This document shows, in pieces, positions 25,388 through 38,500 of a stretch of DNA of 64,000 nucleotides. Made by a program: the position numbers and the translations under genes. This DNA is from Bacteroidota bacterium (GTDB lineage Bacteria; Bacteroidota; Bacteroidia; Chitinophagales; Saprospiraceae). Positions within the stretch are counted from its first letter, which is position 1. Each line of letters starts with the position of its first letter. The notes beneath the pieces were generated by a model that was not told where the DNA came from, ran no database searches, and saw only the letters and a list, made by a program, of their open reading frames with translations. The stretch covers positions 62,001 to 126,000 of the forward strand of contig JAAEZH010000007.1 in the NCBI GenBank assembly GCA_018222965.1, in the 5' to 3' direction.

Positions 25388-28351
25388 ATGCGACCACTGA
25401 TTACCATTATCGTGCTGTGTCTTTTTGGCAGCTTGCAAGCCCAAAATATCAATACAGCCGTTCTTTCCCAGAACCTTTTAGATAAAATCGAAACCGATCC
25501 GCAGGGAGCGCACGACTTTTACATCCTCCTGAAAGATCAGGTGGAAATTAGAGAAATGGCACTGCGTTTTAATGAATTGAAAAGTCCTGTATCCGAGCGG
25601 GCTCCTCAGGTTTTGGAAGCTCTCCAACAGAAAGCGCGGGAAACTCAGGGCCCTTTGCTGGAATTTCTAAACAATCACCCGGCAACCAAAACTGGAAGTG
25701 TCAATGAGTACTGGATTACCAATGTGATCTATGCTACGGGCACAGCCGAACTGATTGCGGAACTCAGCTTGCGGGAGGATGTAGGATATATTGACCTCGA
25801 TGGTCCGGTAGAGTTGGTATCTGTTGAAGAGTCCTGCGAATTTCTGCCGGTATCTCCCGATGGAGTGGAACCGGGACTGGAAGCGATCAACTCCCGATTT
25901 ATGTGGGATATGGGATATACCGGATATGGTAGAATAGGGTTTATTAGCGATACGGGGGTGGATCCTGATCATCCTTCATTAAGAGATAATTACCGGGGAG
26001 TATATGCGCCCAATGATGAGAGCTTTTTCAATGATCAATATCCCTTTGATTGCGATGATCATGGTACGCACGTTGCCGGGACTGTGGTTGGATTGGATCG
26101 GGTTGAGCGAGATACAATCGGTGTAGCTTATAATTCCCACTGGATTGGTGGTGCAACCATTTGCGGCATCCAGGGACAGGGTACCGTTAGTGCCTTTCAA
26201 TGGGCATTGAATCCAGACGGTAATATTGGAACCACGGAAGATATGCCGGATGTAATTAATAATTCCTGGCGCAATCCCAATGTAGATTTTTGTATGAATG
26301 AATATGTGAGTGTATTAAATGCCCTCGATGCTGCGGGAGTTGCCGTTGTCTTTTCGGCCGGAAACGAAGGACCGGGTGACATGACAATTACACGTCCGCA
26401 TAACATCAATACAGACATCGTAAATACTTTTACAGTAGGAGCCCTGAACGGAAGTACGACTACCTTCCCAATCGCTGATTTCTCCAGTCGCGGCCCCTCA
26501 ATCTGTGGAGGAACCGGATCCTTGCTCATTAAACCAGAAGTATCTGCGCCAGGCGTTTCGGTACGTTCCTGTGTGCCTGATGGCGGCTACGGATTAAAAT
26601 CCGGTACTTCCATGGCAGCACCTCATACTTCCGGGGCAATTTTGTTGCTAAAGGAAGCTTTCCCTGATGCAGCGGGCAATGATATTAAAAGAGCCCTGTA
26701 TTTTACCTGTACTGATCTTGGAGCACCTGGGGAAGACAATGATTACGGAATGGGGATGATCAATTTGGAAGAAGCATTCTACTATCTGATTGATCAGGGA
26801 TTTACGCCGGTTGACCCGATTGTAGAGCACGATGCGGTAATCGTTGACATGGAGCAGAATGACATTTATTGTGAAGGCTTGCCATTAGCGCCAATTGTTA
26901 CTGTTGAGAATGGTGGTACAAACAGTCTTACAAGCTTCGTGGTAGAATACTATTGCGACAATGGTCCGGTGTTTGAATACGAATGGGAGGGACTACTTAT
27001 GCCCGGTGAAAGAGTGACCGTAGAACTACCGGGAGAAACTGCAAGTCTGGGTGCCGAATGGGTATATGCAGAAGTGAAATCGCCCAACGGACTGGAAGAA
27101 GAAAAACCACTCAATAATAAACTGCGCCGTCGGGTTCAGGTGTTAGACAAACTGGCTTTGTTTAATACCACGCTGGAAACAGAAAACGGCAGCTTCTGTA
27201 TGGGAGCTCCAGCATTCCTGCGGGTAGAGGCAGACGGCCCGGGCACACCGGTATTTGACTGGTATGCCGAGCCTGTAGGAGGTACTTCCCTGTTTACGGG
27301 TGACGTTTTTCAAACGCCGCCGCTCAATGGACCACAAACCTATTACGTAGATGCTGAATTTAATAATCAGGTTGGTCCGGGATTGGGTATCGGAGAATTG
27401 GAATTGATGACACAGGAGGTTGACGAGCAAGGAATTCTATTCGATGCTGAATTACCTTTTACCATAAACAGTGTTTTGGTCAATGCGCCACAAACCGGTC
27501 CCCGGATCATCGAATTGCGGGATGCTGATGAAAACTTGTTATCCACTCGTTTTGTACAAATTACAGAAACTGGTGAGAGTCGTATTGATCTAAACATTAA
27601 TGTACCGACCGGAACGGGGCACAGACTTGTAATAGGAGTCGGACTTCCACTCTCTCACCATAATACCGGAGCGGATTACCCGTATGAGATCGAAGGATTT
27701 GTGAAGATCCGAAGAAGTTTTGGGCAGTTTGGATTAACCTCTCAGGGCTACTATTTCTTTTATGATTGGGATATCTCTATTCCTGAGCCTTGCGGGCGCA
27801 CAGAAATTGTTGTTGAACCTATTGGTGATGGTCTGGCTCCAGGTGCTTCCTTTAATCCGAATGCCACTGAAGTTGACCTTGGGACTTCGATTTCATTTAC
27901 GAATGAAACAGCCAATGCCGACGAATATCTCTGGGTCTTTGGAGATGGCAGTATGAGCCTGGAAGAAAGTCCGAATCACCTGTTTCAGGAGCCCGGAGTT
28001 TATACCGTTAGCCTGAGTGCTTCCAATGCCGATGGCTGTACAGATGTGGCTTTCGCCGAAATTACGGTTTCAGAGCCATTTAGTAGTGTGTCCGGATTTG
28101 AAATTGCCGGACTGAGTTGTCAGGTTTCTCCCAACCCTGCGGGAGAATATCTTCGATTGGAATTTGAGAAGCCGCTGACATCCGCCATTGCTTATCGCAT
28201 GTACGATGCTTCCGGACGTACGGTAGTTGCCGGATTCTTGCAAGATCAAATTAATACTTTGTCGACTCAATCATTGCCAAATGGTATTTATTTTCTGGAG
28301 TTGACATCCGACGAAAGTCGCCAATTGCAAAAAGTAGTCATTCAGCACTAG
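25388..28351 (+). CDS. S8 subtilisin-like protease, T9SS type A cargo
   Basis: A 987-residue secreted serine protease. A signal peptide (IVLCLFGSLQAQ) and an inhibitor_I9-like propeptide (to about 150) precede the S8 catalytic domain. The triad is visible: Asp in GFISDTGVDPDHP, His in DDHGTHVAGTVVG and Ser in KSGTSMAAPHTSGA. A CARDB-like and Ig-like middle part follows, then a PKD domain (YLWVFGDGSMSLEESPNH). The last 80 residues are a T9SS type A sorting domain (VSPNPAGEYLRLEF, YDASGRTV, LPNGIYFLEL), so the enzyme should be exported and attached to the surface by the PorU sortase-like pathway. The aldose 1-epimerase gene begins at the very next base, so the two are co-transcribed. Confidence 0.95.
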   Translation: MRPLITIIVLCLFGSLQAQNINTAVLSQNLLDKIETDPQGAHDFYILLKDQVEIREMALRFNELKSPVSERAPQVLEALQQKARETQGPLLEFLNNHPATKTGSVNEYWITNVIYATGTAELIAELSLREDVGYIDLDGPVELVSVEESCEFLPVSPDGVEPGLEAINSRFMWDMGYTGYGRIGFISDTGVDPDHPSLRDNYRGVYAPNDESFFNDQYPFDCDDHGTHVAGTVVGLDRVERDTIGVAYNSHWIGGATICGIQGQGTVSAFQWALNPDGNIGTTEDMPDVINNSWRNPNVDFCMNEYVSVLNALDAAGVAVVFSAGNEGPGDMTITRPHNINTDIVNTFTVGALNGSTTTFPIADFSSRGPSICGGTGSLLIKPEVSAPGVSVRSCVPDGGYGLKSGTSMAAPHTSGAILLLKEAFPDAAGNDIKRALYFTCTDLGAPGEDNDYGMGMINLEEAFYYLIDQGFTPVDPIVEHDAVIVDMEQNDIYCEGLPLAPIVTVENGGTNSLTSFVVEYYCDNGPVFEYEWEGLLMPGERVTVELPGETASLGAEWVYAEVKSPNGLEEEKPLNNKLRRRVQVLDKLALFNTTLETENGSFCMGAPAFLRVEADGPGTPVFDWYAEPVGGTSLFTGDVFQTPPLNGPQTYYVDAEFNNQVGPGLGIGELELMTQEVDEQGILFDAELPFTINSVLVNAPQTGPRIIELRDADENLLSTRFVQITETGESRIDLNINVPTGTGHRLVIGVGLPLSHHNTGADYPYEIEGFVKIRRSFGQFGLTSQGYYFFYDWDISIPEPCGRTEIVVEPIGDGLAPGASFNPNATEVDLGTSISFTNETANADEYLWVFGDGSMSLEESPNHLFQEPGVYTVSLSASNADGCTDVAFAEITVSEPFSSVSGFEIAGLSCQVSPNPAGEYLRLEFEKPLTSAIAYRMYDASGRTVVAGFLQDQINTLSTQSLPNGIYFLELTSDESRQLQKVVIQH

Positions 28352-29284
28352 ATGTTTCGGATAGAAAATAAGGAGCTGGGGGATTGGAAGGTGATAAAAC
28401 TTTCCAATCCCTCTCACTCATCTATGGAAATTGTTCCTGCCCGTGGGGCTTGTTTACTTGATATTCGCTTTCGCGGAAAATCGATCTTACACGCTTATAG
28501 AAATGCAGAAGAGCTGGATCGTCTGGATTGGATGCGGTCGGCGCTTTTATTTCCCTTTCCCAACAGACTAAAGAATGGGAAATACCATTGGGAAGGCAAG
28601 CACTACCAGTTTCCGCTCAATGATCCCATTCACGATAACGCGCTGCATGGATTTGGCGCTTCCACCTGTTTCTCAGTAGATGCTATTGAGCTTCATTCCA
28701 ATAAAGCCGTTATTGCATTAAGCCTTGATTTTAAAGGACTGGAGTACTACCCGTTTCCCTTTAAGTTAAAGGTGAGGTATACTCTTTGGTCAGAACCAGA
28801 CAGGTTTGAATTGGAGGTGGAAATCGAAAACAGAGGTCAAACTTCCATGCCCTTTGCTTTTGGGTGGCATCCATATTTTAAGTTGGACGAAAATGGATGT
28901 GAAAACTGGCAGCTTCAATTGCCGGTATCCGAAGAAATCCTCGTATCCGAAACGATGATACCAACCGGCAAAACAAAAACCTTTTCGGAATTTGATTCTC
29001 TTCAAAAAATTGGGGACAGAGATTTTGATACCTGTTACCAAATTGCCGGGCAAAGTGCCGTTCTTAAATTAAATCACGGCCAACAATTCTTACAAATCAA
29101 GCCTTTGGATAAACAAAAGGCATTTCCTTATTACCAGCTTTTTATTCCTCCGGATCGGATGAGCATCGCCCTGGAACCAATGACAGCCAATATTAATGCC
29201 TTTCAGAATATGGATGGTTTGTGGGCTTTAAAGGCAGGCGAATCCCGGAAAACGGGCTTTAAGCTTGAGCTTTCTTCCCAATAA
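28352..29284 (+). CDS. aldose 1-epimerase family protein
   Basis: A 310-residue galactose-mutarotase-like protein that interconverts alpha and beta anomers of hexoses, or binds sugars. The family signatures are RSALLFPFPNRLKNGKY and HDNALHGFG (with catalytic-type His), then PFAFGWHPYFKLDE (second His) and LEPMTANINAF near the C-terminus (the acidic catalytic residue is in the SIALEPMT segment). It has no signal peptide and is cytoplasmic. The start codon follows the subtilisin stop without a gap, which implies translational coupling although the two products act in different places. Confidence 0.88.
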   Translation: MFRIENKELGDWKVIKLSNPSHSSMEIVPARGACLLDIRFRGKSILHAYRNAEELDRLDWMRSALLFPFPNRLKNGKYHWEGKHYQFPLNDPIHDNALHGFGASTCFSVDAIELHSNKAVIALSLDFKGLEYYPFPFKLKVRYTLWSEPDRFELEVEIENRGQTSMPFAFGWHPYFKLDENGCENWQLQLPVSEEILVSETMIPTGKTKTFSEFDSLQKIGDRDFDTCYQIAGQSAVLKLNHGQQFLQIKPLDKQKAFPYYQLFIPPDRMSIALEPMTANINAFQNMDGLWALKAGESRKTGFKLELSSQ

Positions 29285-29569
29285 AGACGTAAATGTCTTG
29301 TTTAGTACGCCTCCTTCCCTGTTCAGCGTATTTTTTCCAAAAAAATTGGGTCATAACCGTATTTTGTTCTTAGTTTTTGGAAATTGAAAATTTACATTGT
29401 TGTCTGGTTGTCAGGCAGCAATATGATTAATTGAGGTATCTGCTAATTACTGGCATTTTATGTGGCCGGCAAATGCCGGTGGAGAGCAAAATCTGATGTA
29501 AAATGTTAAGTATCCTCATAACCCCCGGACCAAGCGGTATATAAAAACTCCTACTTATCAGCTTTCCTT
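29285..29569. other. intergenic region before the first giant gene
   Basis: 285 nt without a gene. A small hairpin CCGGCAAATGCCGG is present near 29465, and there are AT-rich promoter-like stretches, but no full TAnnTTTG element. Confidence 0.4.
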
Positions 29570-32500
29570 ATGAAGAAACACTCTACACCCAAATGGCTTT
29601 TTTTCATTCTTTTGTTCCTTCCGCTTCAATTTGCTTTCAAGGGGACAGAATCCAACCTGTATTCTGGTCCGATTATTACGCTTGAAAGCAGTGCAGAGCG
29701 GCACTGGGTGCAATTGGATGGAGCAGAAACGATTATTACACTTTGTGGCCTGGATGCCGGAAATTCTTATCACATTCAGATCTCAGACCGAAATGTCAAA
29801 ACGGTTTGTGCCCCTTCGCTGAAGGCCAATCCTTTGTTTATGGGCGATGGAGAATTGCTCGGAGACTTTGGTACCGGTCTTCTGGTGAAAGCCACTTCGA
29901 ATTGCCTTTCCATAAGGGCTGTGGTCAATGAAGAGACTTGTCCCAATCCCAGTGGTGATATCATGCTTTCTATTTCGGCGCAAGCCGGTCCCAAGCCGCC
30001 ACCATCCAGTAGCAGTATGTTGATGCCACCGGCGATCTCTACAAATTCGGGCGTACCCGGGATAACTTTGATCCAGGATTTTTTACTTGGTGGAAATTGT
30101 TTTGAGGTCTCCAATATTTCCCACGCGGGATCGAATGCCCAAAAGGGAACATTTACCAATGGAGCCAGCTCGATAGGTTTTAACTCCGGTGTCATCCTTT
30201 CTACGGGCAACACTTCCGTTGCTACCGGGCCAAATAACCAAACCGGTGCTTCAACTGATGAGCCCAATACTGCTACAGATGTGGATTTGGGTCAAATTGT
30301 AGGGGCAGGTGTTTTAAATGACGTCGCAAAAATAGAGTTCGATTTCGTTCCAACAGTGGATACAATTCGATTTAACTATGTATTTGCTTCTGAAGAATAT
30401 TGTGATTTTACCAACTCTGCCTTTAATGATGTCTTCGGGTTCTTTATCAGTGGCCCGGGGATAAACGGTCCCTTTTCCAATAATGCAGAAAATATCGCGG
30501 TAGTTCCAGGTACCACAACTCCGGTAACGATCAATAACGTAAACCACACTAGCAATACGGCCTACTATGTTGGTAACATACCAGTCGGTGATCCACAACT
30601 TAATAATGCCAACTGTGCCGGTCACCCAACTTCAGGCCCTCCAGGTACCAGCGACTGTCAGTTTGATGGTTTTACCACAGTTCTGACGGCTGAGGCGGTG
30701 GTTATTCCTTGTAGCACCTACCATATAAAACTGGCGATTGCAGACGTATTGGATGGCATTTATGATTCGGCCGTATTCTTTGAGGAAAACAGTTTGGAAC
30801 TGGGAGGAGAAGCTCAGGTAGAAGCATTCGGAACCGTTGCAGGAACCAATGTTGTCTATGAAGGTTGTACGGGAGCTTACTACGAATTTATCCGGGATGA
30901 TCCGACCGACCTTTCCGAACCACAGGTAATCAATTTTACCATTTCCGTAGCCAGTACCGCTGAGAACGGAACAGACTATGTTACCATTCCCCTGACTGTT
31001 ACGATTCCTGCCGGACAGGTCTCAGTACAAATACCAATTGATGCCATCAATGATGGAATTCCGGAAGGAACAGAAACCATAATCCTTGAATTGGAATCGC
31101 CCTGTACCTGTAGTAATTCCACGATAGAAATGTTGATAGAGGATCCTCCTGAGATAACGACCCCGCTGGAAGATATAACGATATGTGAAGGAGAAACCCC
31201 GATTGATTTGAATGCAACTGCAAGCGGCGGTATACCTGCCTTTACCTACAGTTGGAGCACGGGGGGGTCTTCTCCTAACATTTCTGTAAGCCCAACAGAT
31301 GACGAAACTTATTACGTTACCATTACCGATGATTGTGGAAATACGACAGTTGATTCAGCCACAGTAACCGTATTAACAGCTCCTTCTGCAGATTTGAGCG
31401 GGAGTGGTACGCTTTGCGCGAATGGTGGTTCGGGTGCAACGGTAGATTTGACCATTACATTTACCGGCGATGCTCCCTGGGAGTTTACCTATGCCATAGA
31501 CGGGGTGCAGCAACCTCCAATTGTGACCTCCGATAACCCATATACACTGACAATTGATGCTACAGCGACTTACAGCCTGGTTTCGGTTGCGAATCCGGGC
31601 GGAGGCTGTCCGGGGCCCGTATCGGGATCAGTTCCCATCACAGAAGTTACCCTTAGTCCAAACCTCACTCCGATAAATCCGCTGTGTAATGGGGAAGACG
31701 ATGGATCGATAATCCTCGTGGTCTCCGGTGGAGATCCGGCTTACACCTATCAATGGGACAATGGGGCCGGCAACTCCCAGAATCCGCAGGACCTGCCTGC
31801 CGGAACATACAACGTGACCATTACAGATGCTAATGGTTGTGAAGAAACAGCAAGCGTAGACCTGACGGATCCGCCGATTTTGGATGCCACTATATCCAAC
31901 ACACAGGATGTGGATTGCAACAACCCGACAGGCAACGCCGGAGTAAATGTATCCGGTGGAACTCCGGGATACAGCTACGACTGGAGTAATGGCGGGAGCG
32001 GAGCCAATGTTGGCAATCTGCCTCCTGGCAATTACGATGTAACGGTTACAGATGCCAATGGCTGTGAGGATATTGCTTCCCTGACTATTGGGGAGAACCT
32101 GACACCGCCTAATGCTGCCGCTGCAACGAATGATATCCTCACCTGTGAACAGACCACTGTTTCCATCAGTGGTAATGGTTCAAGTACCGGATCAGAATTT
32201 ACCTATAATTGGTCCGGACCAGGGATTGTTTCGGGTGGAACGACCCTCGATCCGGAGGTTAATGCTCCGGGTACGTATACGATTACGGTAACAAATACCG
32301 ACAATGGTTGTACCGAAATGGCAACGGTTACGGTAGGAGAGGATATTACGCCTCCTGTGGCCAATGCTGTTACTGATCCAATTACCTGTACCAATCCTTC
32401 TGTAATCATCGATGGTAACGGTACTTCTACCGGATCTGAATTTAATTACAACTGGTCCGGCCCCGGAATTGTATCCGGCGGCAACACCCTCAACCCGGAA

Positions 32501-35500
32501 GTAAATGCTCCCGGAACTTATACATTGACTGTAGCCAATTCAGATAATGGTTGTGAAACCATATTGAATATCAATGTGCCAGACGACACCACACCACCAG
32601 CCGTAAATGCTTCAGGGGGTACCTTAACCTGTGTGGTAACACAGCTGATGATCAGTGGAAACGGATCTGCGGTAGGGCCCGAATATAGTTATGACTGGAC
32701 AACCAATGATGGCAACATTGTTTCCGGAGAAACCACTTTAAATCCAATGGTTGATGCACCAGGCACCTACACCTTACAGGTGATGGATGCGTCCAACGGA
32801 TGTGATAATACTATTTCCGTAACCGTAGGACTGGATGATACACCTCCAATTGTAGATGCCGGCCCGCCTGCGGAAATCAATTGTGCCAATCCGACCATCA
32901 CCCTTGACGGTACGGGCTCCCAATCGGGACCCAATATTACCTACAATTGGTCCACCAATGATGGGCAAATAGTTGGAGGTTCCAATACGGAAACACCAAC
33001 TGTTAGTGAACCGGGTACTTATTCCATCACTGTTATTAATACCAACAATGGGTGTATTGCTACTGACGAGGTTGTTGTCACGGAAGACGTGGATCTGCCC
33101 TTTGTTCAAATTGCACCGGCAGACCTGATCGATTGTTACAATCCGGAAGTCACGCTGGATGGAACAGGAACCAGTACCGGCAATGAGTTTTCCTATACCT
33201 GGATTACCAGTACCGGAAACATCGTGTCTGGTGGAAATACACTAAATCCGGTCGTGAATATGCCGGGTAACTATACCCTTATTGTCAGCAATAGTGATAA
33301 CTTCTGCAGCGATCAGTTATCTGTGGTAGTTCCTGCTGACCTGGCATTCCCTATTGCAAATGCGGGTCCGCCAATGGAAATTACCTGTACGATTTCTGAG
33401 GTACAACTACTGGGACTGGGATCCAGCAGTGGGCCGGAGTATACCTACAACTGGACAACAGCCACCGGAAATATTATCTCCGGAGGAGACACTCCCACAC
33501 CCATTGTCAACGAACCGGGCACTTATGTACTCACGGTAACAAACACCATCAACGGCTGCGAAACAACTGCTGAGGTTGATGTAACGGTCGATGCCAATGT
33601 GCCACAGGCAGATGCCGGGCCAAATCAGGAAATTAATTGCCTAAATACAACCGTCGTACTGGATGGTTCGGACTCCAGCGTTGGAGGCAGTGTTACCTAT
33701 GTATGGGTAACCAATGATGGGAATATTACCAGTGGTGCCAATTCGCTTACACCAACCGTAAATGAAGCCGGCACCTACGAACTACAAGTTACCAATGCAG
33801 ATAATGGTTGTGTTGCTATCTCGACAGCCATTGTAACCGAGGATAATGAGATTCCGCAAATTACCATTGCACCACCTGCAATCATTAGTTGCGACGAACC
33901 AGAATTGGTGTTGGATGCAACAGGCTCATCGACACAGGGAGACCTGGACTATGTTTGGGTGGCCAGTTCCGGCGGAAATATTATCTCCGGACAAAACACC
34001 CTGATGCCAACTGTCAATGCCGGGGGTACGTATACGCTTAATATTATTAATAATGACAATTACTGTTCCAACGGAGGTTCGGTGGTGGTAACGGATATTA
34101 CCGATGATCCGATCATTGCCGTGGCTCAACCGGAAACACTGACCTGTGGCGTAACCAGCATACAATTGGATGGAAGCGGTTCAGAAGATGGACCTAATTT
34201 CCAAATCAACTGGTCAACACCGAATGGTAATATTGTGTCCGGCTCCGACGGATTGAATCCGACTGTCAATGCAGCCGGAACATATACACTTACAATTACC
34301 GATACCAGCAATAATTGTGTGTCGGAAGAGGAAGTAGTGGTGCCGGAAGATGTGGCCTTGCCTATGGTAGATGCCGGAACACCAAATGAATTGAATTGTG
34401 CCATTGAATCCATTAACCTGAGCGGAAGTGCCGCCGGATCTGCAAATTTACAGCTACAATGGTCGACCTTCGATGGCAATATTGTTTCCGGCGCAAATGG
34501 ATTGAATCCGGAGATTGATGCACCGGGTACATATTCGCTGGAAGTCGTTAATCAGGATAATGAATGTGTTAATACCGATGAGGTGTTAATAACAGAAGAT
34601 GTTATTCTTCCAAATGTGGACGCAGGTCCTGCCTCTGAGATCAATTGTTATACCCCGGATTATCAACTCGATGGTACGGCCTCAGATTCGGGCAATCCAT
34701 TTACTTATCAATGGAGTACCGGAGATGGTAATATCGTGTCCGGAGGAACGAGTCTTAATCCAACGGTCGATGCCGGCGGTAATTATACCCTCGTCATTCT
34801 GAATACAGACAACTTTTGTACAGATTCAGCAAGTGTTCAGATTGCAGAAGATCTAATTCTCCCGGGAGCCGACGCCGGGGCAAATGATGTAATCAATTGC
34901 TACGCACTCGAATTAAACCTGGATGCTTCCGGCTCAGACCAGGGACCGGCTATGGAATACAATTGGCAAACCAGTGATGGGAATATTATTTCCGGTCAGG
35001 ATGCCATCGATCCGTTGATCGATCAACCAGGTACCTACCAGCTGACTGTAACAAATACTGACAACGGTTGTGTATCAACAGACGATGTTTTGGTGGATAT
35101 CAATCTGGAAGAACCCGTAGTTGATGCGGGCATCGGCGGAGAATTAACCTGTACCAATGCCACTATTCAACTTGTTGGTAATGCCCAGGGAAACATCCCC
35201 GGCTTTGAATATGAGTGGGAAACAGCTGATGGAAATATCCTAAGTGGGGGAGACGGCCTGGATCCTGTTGTGGATGCACCAGGTATATACACCCTCGTAG
35301 TTACTGATATTGAGAACGGATGTACACAGCAAGATGAGGTAGAAGTTACACAAGATGCCAATTTGCCATCAGCTATTGTGTCTCCCGATACAGCTCTAAA
35401 CTGTGTAAACAATATTGTGGTGCTGGATGGTACTGCTTCAACGCAGGGACCCTCCGTCACCTTTGAATGGCAGGTTTCCAATGGTGGAAATATTGTGTCT

Positions 35501-38500
35501 GGAGACAATACGCTGACACCGACCATTGATGCAGCAGGTCAATACACCCTGATAATTACCGATTCCGCAAATGATTGTGTGGATCAAACAAGCTTAACGA
35601 TTGAACCAGACACCTTGAATCCGGTGATATCCTTCCTTCCACCCGATTTGTTGACCTGTGATCTAACCAGCCTGGATCTATCAGCCGATGTGGTATCAAG
35701 TTCAGGTAATTTAGAAATCAACTGGTCTACAGCCAACGGTAACATTGTGGATGGAGCAAATGAACTGGATCCTACCGTTGATGCACCAGGAACTTACACC
35801 CTGGAAATTCTGGACAATCAAAATGGCTGTTCAACGCTGGAAACGGTTGATGTGGCAGAAGATGTCGCTTTCCCGGATCTGGATATTGATGATCCAACTA
35901 TTTTGAATTGTAATGTAGTTGAATTGGATCTTTCAGGATCTTATGACAGCAACGGCGTACCGGTAGATATTCTTTGGACCAGTCCGGATGGAAATATTGT
36001 TTCAGGAGATACGACCCTGAATCCGACTGTTAATTCACCGGGTAGTTACACCCTGAGTGTGACCAATGTGGAAAACGGATGTGAGTCAACCATCTCAATA
36101 CCGGTTGACCAGGATATTGAGCAACCAATTGTTGAAGCGGGGCCACCGGATATTCTCAATTGTGACATTACCGAACTAAACCTTAGCGGAGAAAACTCTT
36201 CTCAGGGAGTTGATTTTGAGTATGTATGGACCACCCTCGACGGAAATATTATTTCAGGAGTAAATGATCCCAATCCATTGGTTGATGCTCCCGGAACTTA
36301 TATCCTTGAAATCCTGAATGCCGATAATGGCTGTTTCAACAGCGACAGTGTATTGGTAGACGAGGATGTGGCTTTGCCCACAGCAGAAGCGGGCGATCCG
36401 GGTTTGCTTACCTGTGCCATTACCGATTATCAATTACAGGGGAGTGGTTCTACGGGAACAGACATTGTATACAGCTGGACAACTCCGGATGGGAATATTC
36501 TCAATGGAGCCGATCAGCCTGATCCTTTGGTTAATGCCCCGGGAACCTATGTATTGGAAGTCCTTAACAATACCAATGGTTGCGAAACTTATGATACAGT
36601 AAATGTAGCAGAAGATGTCGCCCTACCAACGGCTATTATTGAAGATACAGATATCCTTACCTGTGTTGTTACAGAGCTTAATCTTTCGGGAATGGGTTCT
36701 TCTTCCGGCCTGGATTTTGTGTATAACTGGACTACCAATGATGGAAGTATTTTAAATGGTGCCGATGGGCTGGAACCTGAGATTGACGCGCCGGGTACCT
36801 ATGAACTGGAAGTTACCAATACTTCAAATGGATGTGTCAGCCTGGAAACCATTACGGTAGATGAGGATATAACACCTCCAGCTGCGGATGCCGGGCCTGC
36901 CTCAACGCTAACCTGTGATGTCATCAGTCTGGCGCTGGATGGATCTGGTTCCAGCCAGGGTATGATTTACACCTATGAATGGACTACCAATAACGGTAAT
37001 ATTCTCAATGGGGAAACAACGGATAATCCGCAAATTGATGCACCTGGTACTTATGAAATCCTGGTTACTAATACTGAAAATGGTTGTACGAATCTGGCCA
37101 GTGTGGATATAAGCCAGGATGTTGAAGCTCCGGCACTGGTCATTGCCGGTCCCGAAATATTAACCTGTGTGCTTACCAGCCAGAATCTGGATGCTTCCGC
37201 TTCCGCGAATGGAGAATATCAGTGGACAACTGCTGATGGAAATATTGTATCGGGTGCTAATTCGCCAAACCCGGTTGTTGATGCTCCCGGAACCTATGAG
37301 CTTTTACTCGAAAACCCCGACAATGGATGTACTTCCACGGAAACAGTAGAGGTCACAGAGAATGTGATTTATCCGGAGGCTGATGCAGGTCCCGATGGCG
37401 AAATCACCTGTCTGGTTACCAGCTTTAACCTGAGCGGTACCGCCACTGGCAATAGCAATATGCTTGACATAGAATGGACCACCAACAACGGTAATATCCT
37501 ATCGGGCGGCAATACCAGCGATCCGCTTATTGACCAACCGGGTACCTACCAGATTATGGTAACGGATGCAGAAAACGGATGTGCCACTACAGACCTGGTT
37601 GAGGTTATTCCTAATAATCTTCCTCCGCTCGTATCTGCCATTGATCCGGCCATTCTAACCTGTGTGGTAGAAGAAGTAGAACTGGATGCCAGTGCTTCCG
37701 AAGACGGTGCAGATATAGCTTATGCCTGGAGTACAACAAACGGAAATATCCTTGGAGATCCAGCCTCAGAAGTCGTTTCTGCTGATGCACCCGGTACTTA
37801 TACATTCCAGGTCGTAAATACTTATACCGGATGTGAAGATGAGGTAAGCATTATTGTGGAAGAAGATGTGGAAGAACCGGTAGTTGATGCCGGAGAGGAG
37901 TGGATACTTCCTTGTGATGAAGATTTTATTAACCTAAATGGCACCGCATCTGCTTCTGTAAATCAATTGAGTTTTTCCTGGTCTACCACCAACGGTAGTA
38001 TAGTTTCTGGTGCTCAAAGTCTGGACCCGGCTGTGAATGCCGGAGGAGTTTATGAGCTTCTGGTAACGAATATGGTAAATGGATGTACGAGTTCTGATTT
38101 CACGGAAGTGACAGAAGTAAAACCAGAAGAGGCACTCTGGGATCCTGAATCTCCAATTTGTGTGGATGATCACGGGGTACTGATTGCCGTTGAAGTCATT
38201 GGAGGTACACCACCATATGTATATTCCATCGACGGAGGAAATACCTTCAATACCTCAAATGTCTTTGTACCGTTGGATCCCGGATCCTACGATGTAGTAG
38301 TCCAGGATGCGCTGGGATGCGAAGTAACAGGTGTAGAGGTAATTGAGCAGCCACAGGAAGTTGTAGTTGATCTGGAAACACGGGTAGAATTAGAATTTGG
38401 GGACAGCTATCAGCTGCAGGCTCAGACCAACCTGGTTCCGGGACAAATCGGTTCTGTGCAATGGAGTCCGGCAACAGGTCTGGATTGTACGGATTGCCTG

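Noticed and set aside
34126-34479. 117-residue open frame opposite the giant gene, and several similar ones
   Set aside because: They are regular shadows of the repeat unit on the opposite strand, recurring with the repeat period.
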